8,836 bases of DNA from assembly GCA_937875295.1 (NCBI GenBank), contig CALLXS010000092.1, positions 1 to 8,836 of the forward strand, given 5' to 3'. The position numbers and the translations under genes are program-made. This document shows positions 1 through 6,284 of the stretch, piece by piece (positions within the stretch are counted from its first letter, which is position 1; every line of letters begins with the position of its first letter). Under the pieces are notes generated by a model. That model had not been told where the DNA came from, made no database searches, and saw nothing but the letters and a program-made list of their open reading frames with translations. Origin of the DNA: an uncultured bacterium. Its GTDB lineage: Bacteria > Bacteroidota > Ignavibacteria > Kapaibacteriales > UBA2268.

Positions 1-124
1 CGAGATATGGTGTAAATTTTGCCTTTGGGACTACCTGTACTTGCAAAGGATAAGTCTGTGCAAAAAGTATAGAAGGCAATAAGAATATCAAAACAATTCT
101 TAATATTTGTCCTAAGTATTTCAT
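1..124 (-). CDS. Secreted protein, N-terminus only (cut by window edge)
   Basis: Reading leftward from the ATG at 122-124, an open frame of 41 codons runs off the window. It begins MKYLGQILRIVLIFLLPSIL and continues FAQTYPLQ, a typical Sec signal peptide: a positive residue, a hydrophobic core of about 14, and cleavage probably after FAQ or nearby. The mature part opens YPLQVQVVPKAKFTPYL. From memory this resembles the opening of the large secreted TANFOR/fibronectin-repeat proteins common in Bacteroidota, which often start YPVQV and reach PPYS-YL soon after, but 17 residues cannot settle that. GGAG lies about 7 bases before the chosen ATG. An in-frame ATG 12 bases upstream (134-136) would add MEQR and is an alternative start. 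The direction matches the two secreted VWA proteins next door, so it may belong to the same envelope or secretion gene cluster. Confidence 0.6.
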   Translation of the reverse strand, partial: MKYLGQILRIVLIFLLPSILFAQTYPLQVQVVPKAKFTPYL

Positions 125-433
125 TCTTTGCTCCATTTGTTTTCATCTAATTATTTATTTTTAAAATTCTAATTTCTTTCTTCTTTTTATTCCAAGTTGA
201 TAATAATCGACTTATAATGAAATGCTATATTTTCAAATAGTATTTTTTTTCACATATATTTTTGTTGTTATATTAAAGTTTTAAAAAAACTTAACGCAAA
301 TGCAAAAATAGTAAAAAAATTAGTAAAATAAAATCCTGATAAATACGGAAATTTACTAAGTAATTTAAGCAAATTAATTACTAAATAAAGCTTGTAAAAG
401 CTGGTTTAGAATTAAGATTATTAATTTTTATGA
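125..433. other. Intergenic region, 309 bp, no gene seen
   Basis: This very AT-rich stretch lies between two leftward genes. No open frame longer than a few codons is visible. On the minus strand, 303-310 reads TATTTTTG and fits the TAnnTTTG element of Bacteroidota promoters. No matching TTTG lies about 20 bases upstream (only a TTTA at an 18-base gap), and the leader to the left gene would be about 170 bases, so it is a weak candidate. A hairpin that may end the VWA gene is listed separately at 374-415. Confidence 0.5.
374..415 (-). terminator. Weak AT-rich hairpin after the left VWA gene
   Basis: TTAATT-A-CTAAA at 374-385 pairs with TTTAGAATTAA at 405-415, giving an 11-bp stem with one bulged base. 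The loop contains a second small stem, AGCTT (389-393) with AAGCT (398-402). It starts about 19 bases past the stop codon of the leftward VWA gene, where a terminator is expected. It has almost no G+C in the outer stem and no clear U-run after it on the minus strand, so termination activity is uncertain. Such pairings also arise by chance in DNA this AT-rich. Confidence 0.3.
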
Positions 434-2287
434 TTAATAATGTATGATTATTATTTTTTTCGCTAGTGTATGATAACCAGATTTAAATACTAATAAATAA
501 GTGCCTGAGCTTATACCGTCAATATTTAAATTGTAAATTGTAGTGTTTTTGGACTTAAGAAGATTGTCTTTTCTAATTTCTTTCCCCATCAAATCATATA
601 AAGTAATCGTTGAATTATCAAATAAAGTTCTATATGATAATAATAATGAAGAATTATTTAATTGCTGAGAAATCTTTATATCAGTAATATTTGGTTCAAC
701 TAATCTAACACCACCTTCGTAACAAATTCCTAATAAATAAAAATGCCCCTTCCTTGTTTCAACGCTCTTATTATTATCCATCCATTTAAATTCAAGCATA
801 CTAATATCAGTACTCTCAGCATTGCCTAATCCTGCAATATATGGCAATCTTAGCAAAATTGTATCAATTCCATTCCATTCCCCTTCGTATTCACAGATTT
901 CATTTTGATCATTAAAAGTTAAATTAGCTTTGGGATCTAAAACAGTCAAAAGAGTTTTATTATAAGCCATTTTAAATTTATAATTTCTCGGTTTTGGAGA
1001 TTTAAGTATAGTTTTAATTACTAAATTTTTAGTTTCTCCAGCATAGGCTGAATCATCTTCTATGATTATATCATTATAATTAGCCTTACCAAATAAATTC
1101 ACAGTATAAGAGCAATCATTTAAATTAAATTTTATATAAAATTTATTATATAAATTATTTTTAGGTGTGTAGTAAATTGTAATTGTTTGAGAAATACCTT
1201 TCTTCAAATAAATAGATTGAGAAGAAATTTTTATATCATTATTAGATGGAATTATATCTTTGATTAAAACATCTTTATTGTGTGAGGTAATTTTAATTTT
1301 TTTCTGAAATTGATTACCTATACTCTCTCCAGTAAAATCTATGTTATTTGGTTCAATTTGAAGCCCTACTTTCTGCGAAGAGTCCACTTTATACATTGAT
1401 GTAAATTTTTGATTTGTAGGTATGTAATTCATAGTATAAAAAACATTATCGACATCATCGCAAGTCAAATCGCTTTCCCATTCTATCTCGCAAGGAGATG
1501 AATTAATCACAGTAGAATTCAATATTTGCATATAGGCATTATTTAATTCTTCTTGATTTTCAATATTATCAAAACACTTGCCTCCAGTATTGTCACAAAT
1601 TCTTTTTAGACCATTAGGTACATTCAATCCAATTACTAAAGAGTATATTGAAATATTGTAATTATTAGCTAAAGATAATATTTGATTATAATTTGGATTA
1701 TCAGAAGGTCCTCCATCTGTTAGAAATATTATTATTCTTCGAAATTTCCCGTTTTTTGCTATGTTGATAGCACCATTGTAATAATCTAAAAAGGCTGGAT
1801 TATAATAAGTACCTCCACCGGTATAAAAACCATAATCTATTTTATTGATGAGCAATTGTTTATCATTGGTAAAATCTGTGAGCAAATTACTTTGTTGAGA
1901 AAATGTAGTAATTGCACATTCGAAGTTATTTTCAGGTAATTTATTTACCCATAATTTCCCAGCATTTTTAGTAATTTCTAATTTAGTCACTCCAAACCCT
2001 TCTATCATCGAAGAGGAAACATCAAAAACTAAAACGCTCGAAATTGGGTTAATTACATCTTGTTGGTCACAAGAAATTCTTAATATTTTTCTTTGAATAC
2101 CATTTTCAGTAATTGTATAATCATTTAAATTAGTATTAGTTAATTTATTATAAGCAAAATCATAATTATAAAATTTAGCGCTAATTAATGGAAATTTTGT
2201 TTTATCCAAATCAATCATTTTAAGCGATTGAGCATAAATACTAACGCTTGAAAATAGAATACTAAATATAAAAATAATTTTTTTCAC
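434..2287 (-). CDS. Secreted VWA-domain protein with type IX sorting tail (left paralogue)
   Basis: This 617-residue protein is probably exported by Sec and then released or anchored by the type IX system. Residues 1-20 form a signal peptide ending YAQ. About 21-75 form a small domain with NTNLNDYTITENGI. A von Willebrand factor A domain follows at about 83-260. Its metal (MIDAS) residues are visible: D89, S91 and S93 in DVSSS, T160 in TGGGT and D191 in LTDGG. Next come a conserved cysteine patch (CEIEWES near 266, CDD near 276), a beta-sandwich resembling ASPM/HYDIN-type repeats at about 305-400, and a second beta domain at about 405-520 containing EDDSAY and YNKTLLT. About 545-617 form a type A Por sorting domain (ITLYDLMGKEI, ISSGTYLLVF, KKIIIIHY). 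The start is GTG, chosen because the signal peptide begins there; the overlapping ATG at 2287-2289 is followed at once by TGA. The ligand is unknown, but such domains usually bind proteins through a divalent metal. About 40% identical by eye to the next gene. Confidence 0.88.
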   Translation of the reverse strand: MKKIIFIFSILFSSVSIYAQSLKMIDLDKTKFPLISAKFYNYDFAYNKLTNTNLNDYTITENGIQRKILRISCDQQDVINPISSVLVFDVSSSMIEGFGVTKLEITKNAGKLWVNKLPENNFECAITTFSQQSNLLTDFTNDKQLLINKIDYGFYTGGGTYYNPAFLDYYNGAINIAKNGKFRRIIIFLTDGGPSDNPNYNQILSLANNYNISIYSLVIGLNVPNGLKRICDNTGGKCFDNIENQEELNNAYMQILNSTVINSSPCEIEWESDLTCDDVDNVFYTMNYIPTNQKFTSMYKVDSSQKVGLQIEPNNIDFTGESIGNQFQKKIKITSHNKDVLIKDIIPSNNDIKISSQSIYLKKGISQTITIYYTPKNNLYNKFYIKFNLNDCSYTVNLFGKANYNDIIIEDDSAYAGETKNLVIKTILKSPKPRNYKFKMAYNKTLLTVLDPKANLTFNDQNEICEYEGEWNGIDTILLRLPYIAGLGNAESTDISMLEFKWMDNNKSVETRKGHFYLLGICYEGGVRLVEPNITDIKISQQLNNSSLLLSYRTLFDNSTITLYDLMGKEIRKDNLLKSKNTTIYNLNIDGISSGTYLLVFKSGYHTLAKKIIIIHY

Positions 2288-2398
2288 ATTAAATAATATA
2301 TTAATTAATTGTTCCTTTTATAATTATATAAATTAACAAATTTTTTTAATTTAATAATCATATAAAAAATAATTTCATTAAATTAATATTGATGTTTA
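2288..2398. other. Spacer between the two VWA paralogues
   Basis: This 111-bp gap is almost pure A+T. No TAnnTTTG element is present in the leftward direction and no G+C-containing hairpin is seen. An all-A/T inverted repeat (AAATTAA and TTAATTT on the minus strand, nine bases apart) is not convincing as a terminator. A TATAATTATAAAAG stretch on the minus strand could act as a generic -10 region, but nothing else supports it. The simplest reading is that the left paralogue is read through from the promoter of the right one. Confidence 0.4.
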
Positions 2399-4243
2399 TT
2401 AGAGCAAAATGATTTTTTTAGAAATCATAAATTCTCCAGATTGCAATATAATAAAATATACACCAATGCTTAAGTCTTTAAAAGGAAGAATGAATTTCGA
2501 AAAATGATTAGCTTTAGGCAGTACTATTTTGTTAATTTCTCTGCCAATTATATCATATATTTTAAATGTAGCATCACCATTCATAGATTTATATGATATA
2601 TTTATATTAGATTTATCTATTAATTGAGACATATTCATTTCTAATATATTGGGTTCAATTAATTTATCTTTACCTAATCCTAATATATAAAAATATCCAT
2701 TTATTGTAACTACATTGTGTTGTAATTCTGCCCATTGAAAATCTAATATTTCAATTTCTGTGCTAATAGCATTCCCATGGCCAGCTATATATTTTAATTC
2801 GACTAATATAGAATCTATTCCATTCCAGTAGCCACTATATTCACAAATTTCATTTGTGTCATTAAAAGATAAATTTGCTAATGGATCTGTAATAGTTAAT
2901 AAAGTTTTATTATATGAAATTTTTAATTTATAATTCTGAGGAATATTTTTTGAATTTATGATCTTAATTTTTAAATCTTTCCGCTGGCCAATATAAGCTG
3001 AGTCATCTTCAACAATTACAATAGAACGAAGTGTATCAATATTAAGATCAATTGATTTAATGCAATCATTATATATAATAAATATCTTAGAATTTATTGG
3101 ATTAATATTTTGTGGATTATATTTAATTTGTATCTTTTGCGAAGTACCTTTTGGCAAAACAAATTCTACTGGAGAAAATGTAATTCCGGGTACATCACTA
3201 TATATTTTTTTTATATCTAAATCTCTATTATTAGCTGTTATTGTAAAATAAGTATCTAATGTACTAATATTATTTTTTAAATTTGGCAAACTAATAGTAT
3301 TTTTATCAAACTCAATGAAATATTTGCTTGATTCATCTAATTTATAGCTAAAATTACTAATTGCGTTAAAAGGTAAATATTCAAAAGTGCATAAGGAACT
3401 ATCTAAATCATCACAAAAATAATTACTCTCCCATTCTATCTGACAATATGTAGTATCTTTATACTTTTCATAATTAAGAATATCAGCATAGGCATCTTTT
3501 AGTTGCTGTTCATCATAAATATTTTCATAATATTTCCCAAAAGTTTCTTTGCTTACTTGAATCATATCATCAGAAGCATTCATAGCTATTAGAATAGGAT
3601 AAATAGAAATATTATTTTTATTTGCTTGCTTAATAATCTCTTGAAAATCAGGTTTATCTGTAGGAAATCCATCTGTTAAAAAAATAATTATTTTCCTATG
3701 TTTTCCACTTTTTGAAATATTTAGAGCTCCATTTTGTTCATCAAAAAATGCTGGGATATAATGAGTAAATTCTTCGATTTGCATTTCATCGATTTTTTGC
3801 GATAAAAAGCTAATATCTGATGAATAATTAGATAGTAATTTGCAATCCGTAGAGAAAGATATTAAAGCAGTTTCGAAGCTAAATCCATTCTGTAACGACA
3901 ACCAATATTTTCCAGCTTTTTTTGCTATCTCGAGCCGACTTTCATTTAAACCGGCTTTCATAGAAAGCGACAAATCGAAAACTAAAGTAGATGATAGAGC
4001 AAATTTATTCGGTTCATTCTTACAATAAATATTTAATATTTTCCTATCAATTCCATTCTCTTTTATGTTATAATCATTTAGATTTGTATTTCTGATAATA
4101 TTACTATTTTCATCTAAAATATAAAAATCACCTTTTAAAATTGGGAAATTAGTTTTAACTATATTCATTAACTCTATGTCTTGTGATAGTACTGTCCTTC
4201 CACAAACTAAAAGTAATATGATTTTTATAATTAAGGATTTCAT
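2399..4243 (-). CDS. Secreted VWA-domain protein with type IX sorting tail (right paralogue)
   Basis: This 614-residue protein has the same architecture as its left neighbour. Residues 1-20 are a signal peptide ending TVLSQ. The small N-terminal domain carries NTNLNDYNIKENGIDRKIL. The VWA domain spans about 83-258, with metal residues D90, S92 and S94 (DLSLS), T160 and D191 (LTDGF). The CQIEWES and CDD patch follows, then a beta-sandwich near 305-400, a second beta domain with EDDSAY and YNKTLLT near 410-520, and a type A sorting tail at about 545-614 (FKIYDIIGREI, LSIGVYFIIL, KKIILL). The glycine-rich loop before T160 in the paralogue (TGGGT) is EEFT here, so the metal site is kept but its rim differs, which suggests a different ligand. 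The start is ATG. A good Bacteroidota-type promoter sits about 20-60 bases upstream. It probably leads a two-gene unit with the left paralogue. Confidence 0.88.
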   Translation of the reverse strand: MKSLIIKIILLLVCGRTVLSQDIELMNIVKTNFPILKGDFYILDENSNIIRNTNLNDYNIKENGIDRKILNIYCKNEPNKFALSSTLVFDLSLSMKAGLNESRLEIAKKAGKYWLSLQNGFSFETALISFSTDCKLLSNYSSDISFLSQKIDEMQIEEFTHYIPAFFDEQNGALNISKSGKHRKIIIFLTDGFPTDKPDFQEIIKQANKNNISIYPILIAMNASDDMIQVSKETFGKYYENIYDEQQLKDAYADILNYEKYKDTTYCQIEWESNYFCDDLDSSLCTFEYLPFNAISNFSYKLDESSKYFIEFDKNTISLPNLKNNISTLDTYFTITANNRDLDIKKIYSDVPGITFSPVEFVLPKGTSQKIQIKYNPQNINPINSKIFIIYNDCIKSIDLNIDTLRSIVIVEDDSAYIGQRKDLKIKIINSKNIPQNYKLKISYNKTLLTITDPLANLSFNDTNEICEYSGYWNGIDSILVELKYIAGHGNAISTEIEILDFQWAELQHNVVTINGYFYILGLGKDKLIEPNILEMNMSQLIDKSNINISYKSMNGDATFKIYDIIGREINKIVLPKANHFSKFILPFKDLSIGVYFIILQSGEFMISKKIILL

Positions 4244-4269
4244 CTCTTAGAAAAACAAGTAAATGATAG

Positions 4270-4301
4270 CAAAATTAACATTTTTTTATCTTGAACACAA
4301 T
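4270..4301 (-). promoter_or_regulatory. Bacteroidota-type promoter of the VWA pair
   Basis: On the minus strand, TAATTTTG (4270-4277) matches the TAnnTTTG -7 element exactly. ATTG (4298-4301) matches three of four bases of the TTTG -33 element, with a 20-base gap. Transcription would start near 4264, giving a leader of about 20 bases before the ATG at 4243. It has the same geometry as the promoter in front of the SPFH operon. Confidence 0.55.
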
Positions 4302-4353
4302 AAAATATTTAAATTACTAATAGAAAAATAAAATCCAAAAAGATTGAATTTAA

Positions 4354-4393
4354 TAAAATCCATTACTAAAGTCAATTCAGTAATGGAATTTTA
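4354..4393 (-). terminator. Terminator of the SPFH operon
   Basis: TAAAATCCATTACT (4354-4367) pairs with AGTAATGG-A-ATTTTA (4379-4393), giving a 14-bp stem with one bulged A and an 11-base loop. The inner eight pairs are perfect and contain the only G+C in the area. It begins 13 bases after the stop codon of the last gene of the leftward SPFH operon. The minus-strand side ends ATTTTATT, a weak U-rich tail. It separates this operon from the VWA promoter. Confidence 0.7.
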
Positions 4394-4406
4394 GTTAATT
4401 CAAGTA

Positions 4407-4592
4407 TTAATTATCTTTATTTTTCTTTTCAGATTTTCTTCTTTTTTTCTTTAAAGCGTCGTCCAATATATACATTATTTGAGCATTGGTGCTACGAAAT
4501 TCATCAGCAGCCCATTTCTCAATTTCATCCATTATTATCGAATCAATTCTGAGAACGAAACTTTTAGATCTTTTTTTGTTTTCTTCACTCAC
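4407..4592 (-). CDS. Arc-like ribbon-helix-helix protein, 61 aa
   Basis: This small basic protein aligns by eye with the phage P22 Arc repressor. SFVLR (11-15) corresponds to Arc QFNLR, the beta-strand that enters the DNA major groove. MDEIEKWAADEF (21-32) corresponds to helix A. RSTNAQIMYILDDAL (33-47) corresponds to helix B, which in Arc begins RSVNSEI. A lysine/arginine-rich tail (48-59) follows. Such proteins bind DNA as dimers and often repress their own operon. Here the strand positions equal to Arc Q9 and N11 are S11 and V13, and only the arginine (R15) is kept, so base reading would differ or be lost. No toxin gene is adjacent, so this is not an obvious toxin-antitoxin pair. The start is GTG, 12 bp after the previous gene. 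It is the last gene of the SPFH operon and is followed by a terminator. Confidence 0.8.
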   Translation of the reverse strand: MSEENKKRSKSFVLRIDSIIMDEIEKWAADEFRSTNAQIMYILDDALKKKRRKSEKKNKDN

Positions 4593-4604
4593 AATTCTTT
4601 ATAA

Positions 4605-5120
4605 TTACAGTATTTTGTTTAATTTCTTTAAAATTTCATTTACATTTTCAGGTTCTTGAGTTCCAATAAGAATTTTTTTGCCATTTTTAATTTCACAAAA
4701 AATTCCAATATTTCCTTTAAGAAAATATGCTATTTCTTTTCTTTTCCATATCCGATATTTTATTCTTATACCCCATCCACCATAATCTAATAATGGAGAG
4801 AACTTTTTTAAATAAATATTATTAATATATTCCCAAGAATAAAATTTATATTTTAAATGGATAGGTTCATATTTAAAATAAATCCCATTGCTATTAATAA
4901 TTGTCTTTAATTTAATAAAAAAGCAAAAAATAGTCGATAGAATCATTATTGATGTAAGAATAATTAACCCAGTGTTGCTAATTGGATTTGTGCCTATTGT
5001 TGACTTTTTAATAATCTGCAAAAAACATACATAAAGCAAACATAAATCAATAACAATTAAAATCAAATAAATTATTTTGCTTTTGATTTTTTGAGTTTCT
5101 AAAAATTCAATTTCTTTCAT
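4605..5120 (-). CDS. Two-helix membrane protein with probable bacterial PH-like domain
   Basis: I do not recognise a named gene. The 171-residue protein has two predicted membrane helices (about 15-38 and 51-70) joined by a short loop. A cytoplasmic beta-rich domain of about 100 residues and a C-terminal amphipathic helix (NVNEILKKLNKIL) follow. The soluble part has the look of bacterial PH-like domains: a first strand NGIYFKYEP, a tryptophan in YSWEYINNIYL (W96), a YGGWGIR motif at 113-119, then IFCEIKNGKKILIGTQEPE, a strand pair ending in the helix. In other membrane proteins such domains serve as protein-binding modules. It sits 12 bp after the SPFH gene and 12 bp before the ribbon-helix-helix gene, so all three are probably co-translated parts of one unit. 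The PH-like assignment rests on pattern only. Confidence 0.75.
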   Translation of the reverse strand: MKEIEFLETQKIKSKIIYLILIVIDLCLLYVCFLQIIKKSTIGTNPISNTGLIILTSIMILSTIFCFFIKLKTIINSNGIYFKYEPIHLKYKFYSWEYINNIYLKKFSPLLDYGGWGIRIKYRIWKRKEIAYFLKGNIGIFCEIKNGKKILIGTQEPENVNEILKKLNKIL

Positions 5121-5132
5121 TATTAAATACTT

Positions 5133-6116
5133 CTATTGATATAAAGTGCCAGAATTAATTATTGGTTGAGCATTTGATTCACCACAAAGTACTACCATTA
5201 AATTACTAACCATTGCAGCTTTTTTATCATCATCTAGCTCGATTATTCCGTCTTTTGATAGTTTATCAAGTGCCATTTTTACCATTCCAACAGCTCCTTC
5301 TACAATTTTCTCACGAGCAGCAATAATTGCATTTGCTTGCTGACGTCTCAACATAACAGCAGCAATCTCAGGAGCATAAGCTATATAATTTATTCGAGCT
5401 TCGACTACTTCAATTCCTGCAATTTGCAGTCTCTCATTAATTTGATTCTCTAATATTTCATTCATTTCATTTCCACCTGATCGTAGAGTAAGCTCGCTAT
5501 CATCGTCATTGCTTGCTGTGTGGTCATAAGGATACATTCCAGCGACATAACGTAAAGCTGCATCGCTTTGAATTTGGACAAAACCTTCGAAAGCATCCAT
5601 TTTTTCCTTAATGACAGCTTTACCACTTACAGGAACCGACGAGCTATGAGCTGTAGTATCGATATCAAACGAAGCCTTGTAAGTATCCACGACTTTCCAA
5701 ACTACTATCATTCCAATTAGAATTGGATTACCAGTTCTATCATTGACTTTAATAGGTTCAGCATCTAAATTTCTTGCTCGCAATGTAATTTTATTCTTTG
5801 TAAGTAGTGGATTTACCCAGAAAAAGCCATTATCTTTTACTGTACCTCTATATTTCCCAAAGAAAATCATTACTCTTGCTTCATTTGGTTCATTTTGAAA
5901 AAATCCAGCCCATCCTAAAATATTAAGGATAAACAGAATTGCATCAATGATTATAATAGCAACTATTCCAGTATAGCTTAATGTATCATCTATTGCTACC
6001 CAGATAAATAAGCCTATTATTATAATTAACACTAATGTATTTAAAAATAACATTAGAAAGCCAGGTAATTTTAATCCTGAAAAATTTGTTTCTTGAGCAT
6101 TAATTTGTGTATTCAT
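5133..6116 (-). CDS. SPFH/band-7 domain membrane protein
   Basis: This 327-residue protein belongs to the stomatin/prohibitin/flotillin/HflK superfamily, which forms large oligomeric rings or microdomain scaffolds at membranes. Two hydrophobic helices (about 19-41 and 48-73) precede the SPFH domain (about 75-275). Typical landmarks are NEARVMIFFGKYRGT near 78-92, NGFFWVNPL near 96-104, RARNLDAEPIKVND near 113-126, VVWKVVDTY near 138-146, and a helical stretch with EILENQINERLQIAGIEVVE, then RRQQANAIIAAREKIVEGAV near 257-276. The C-terminus is short and ends LYQ. It lacks the long Glu-Ala repeats of true flotillins and the protease-linked context of HflK/HflC or QmcA, so its partner may instead be the PH-like protein encoded next. 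The start is ATG, about 27 bases after the predicted transcription start. Confidence 0.9.
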   Translation of the reverse strand: MNTQINAQETNFSGLKLPGFLMLFLNTLVLIIIIGLFIWVAIDDTLSYTGIVAIIIIDAILFILNILGWAGFFQNEPNEARVMIFFGKYRGTVKDNGFFWVNPLLTKNKITLRARNLDAEPIKVNDRTGNPILIGMIVVWKVVDTYKASFDIDTTAHSSSVPVSGKAVIKEKMDAFEGFVQIQSDAALRYVAGMYPYDHTASNDDDSELTLRSGGNEMNEILENQINERLQIAGIEVVEARINYIAYAPEIAAVMLRRQQANAIIAAREKIVEGAVGMVKMALDKLSKDGIIELDDDKKAAMVSNLMVVLCGESNAQPIINSGTLYQ

Positions 6117-6129
6117 ATTGATTTTATAA

Positions 6130-6148
6130 TGATATTAAAATAATATCA
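6130..6148. repeat. 8-bp perfect inverted repeat over the SPFH transcription start
   Basis: TGATATTA (6130-6137) and TAATATCA (6141-6148) are perfect inverted copies separated by AAA. They lie directly after the -7 element and cover the predicted start near 6143. The position suits a repressor operator or a small leader hairpin. A dimeric ribbon-helix-helix protein is encoded at the end of this operon and would be a natural candidate to bind here. An all-A/T palindrome of this size is not rare in such AT-rich DNA. Confidence 0.3.
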
Positions 6149-6180
6149 CAAAACTACGACTTTTTTAATTATTATCCAAA
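6149..6180 (-). promoter_or_regulatory. Consensus Bacteroidota promoter of the SPFH operon
   Basis: On the minus strand, TTTG (6177-6180) is followed after 20 bases by TAGTTTTG (6149-6156). Both elements match the Bacteroidota sigma-factor consensus TTTG/TAnnTTTG exactly and at the usual spacing. The start of transcription would be near 6143, 27 bases before the ATG. The promoter lies directly downstream of the peroxiredoxin terminator, so the SPFH operon is expressed independently of that gene. Confidence 0.7.
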
Positions 6181-6200
6181 TATTTTTTATTTTAATAAAT

Positions 6201-6234
6201 AAAAAAGCTGTTAGCCCTAATGGACTAACAGCTT
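6201..6234 (-). terminator. Strong intrinsic terminator of the peroxiredoxin gene
   Basis: AAGCTGTTAG (6205-6214) and CTAACAGCTT (6225-6234) are perfect inverted copies. On the leftward transcript three more pairs (C-G, C-G and a U-G wobble) close the stem to 13 bp with a four-base ATTA loop. The arm runs into six U residues followed by more A/U. The wobble pair forms only on the minus-strand RNA, which supports the leftward direction. It lies about 50 bases past the peroxiredoxin stop codon. Confidence 0.9.
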
Positions 6235-6284
6235 AAAAGAAATTTTAAAATCAATAATATTTCGTGAAATTAATTTTCACTTTG

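Noticed and set aside
2284..2289. ATG at 2287-2289 as the start of the left VWA gene
   Set aside because: It is followed directly by TGA in its own frame. The GTG overlapping it opens the frame that gives the signal peptide.
2332..2354. Hairpin AAATTAA/TTAATTT between the VWA genes as a terminator
   Set aside because: It is all A/T with a nine-base loop and would be unstable; such pairings are expected by chance at this composition.
3060..3251. Open frame of 63 codons on the plus strand
   Set aside because: It lies entirely inside the right VWA gene on the opposite strand, resembles no family, and is explained as a shadow of that gene.
3840..4028. Open frame of 62 codons on the plus strand
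   Set aside because: It overlaps the VWA domain coding sequence on the opposite strand, has no recognisable motif and no start signal.
4407..4592. Toxin-antitoxin module at the ribbon-helix-helix gene
   Set aside because: The neighbours are a membrane PH-like protein on one side and a terminator plus a secreted protein on the other. No RelE-, MazF-, HicA- or PIN-like toxin is present.
5133..6116. Classical flotillin or HflK/QmcA with an NfeD partner
   Set aside because: The protein lacks the long Glu-Ala-rich coiled coil, and the next gene has two helices and a PH-like domain rather than an NfeD OB-fold or protease.
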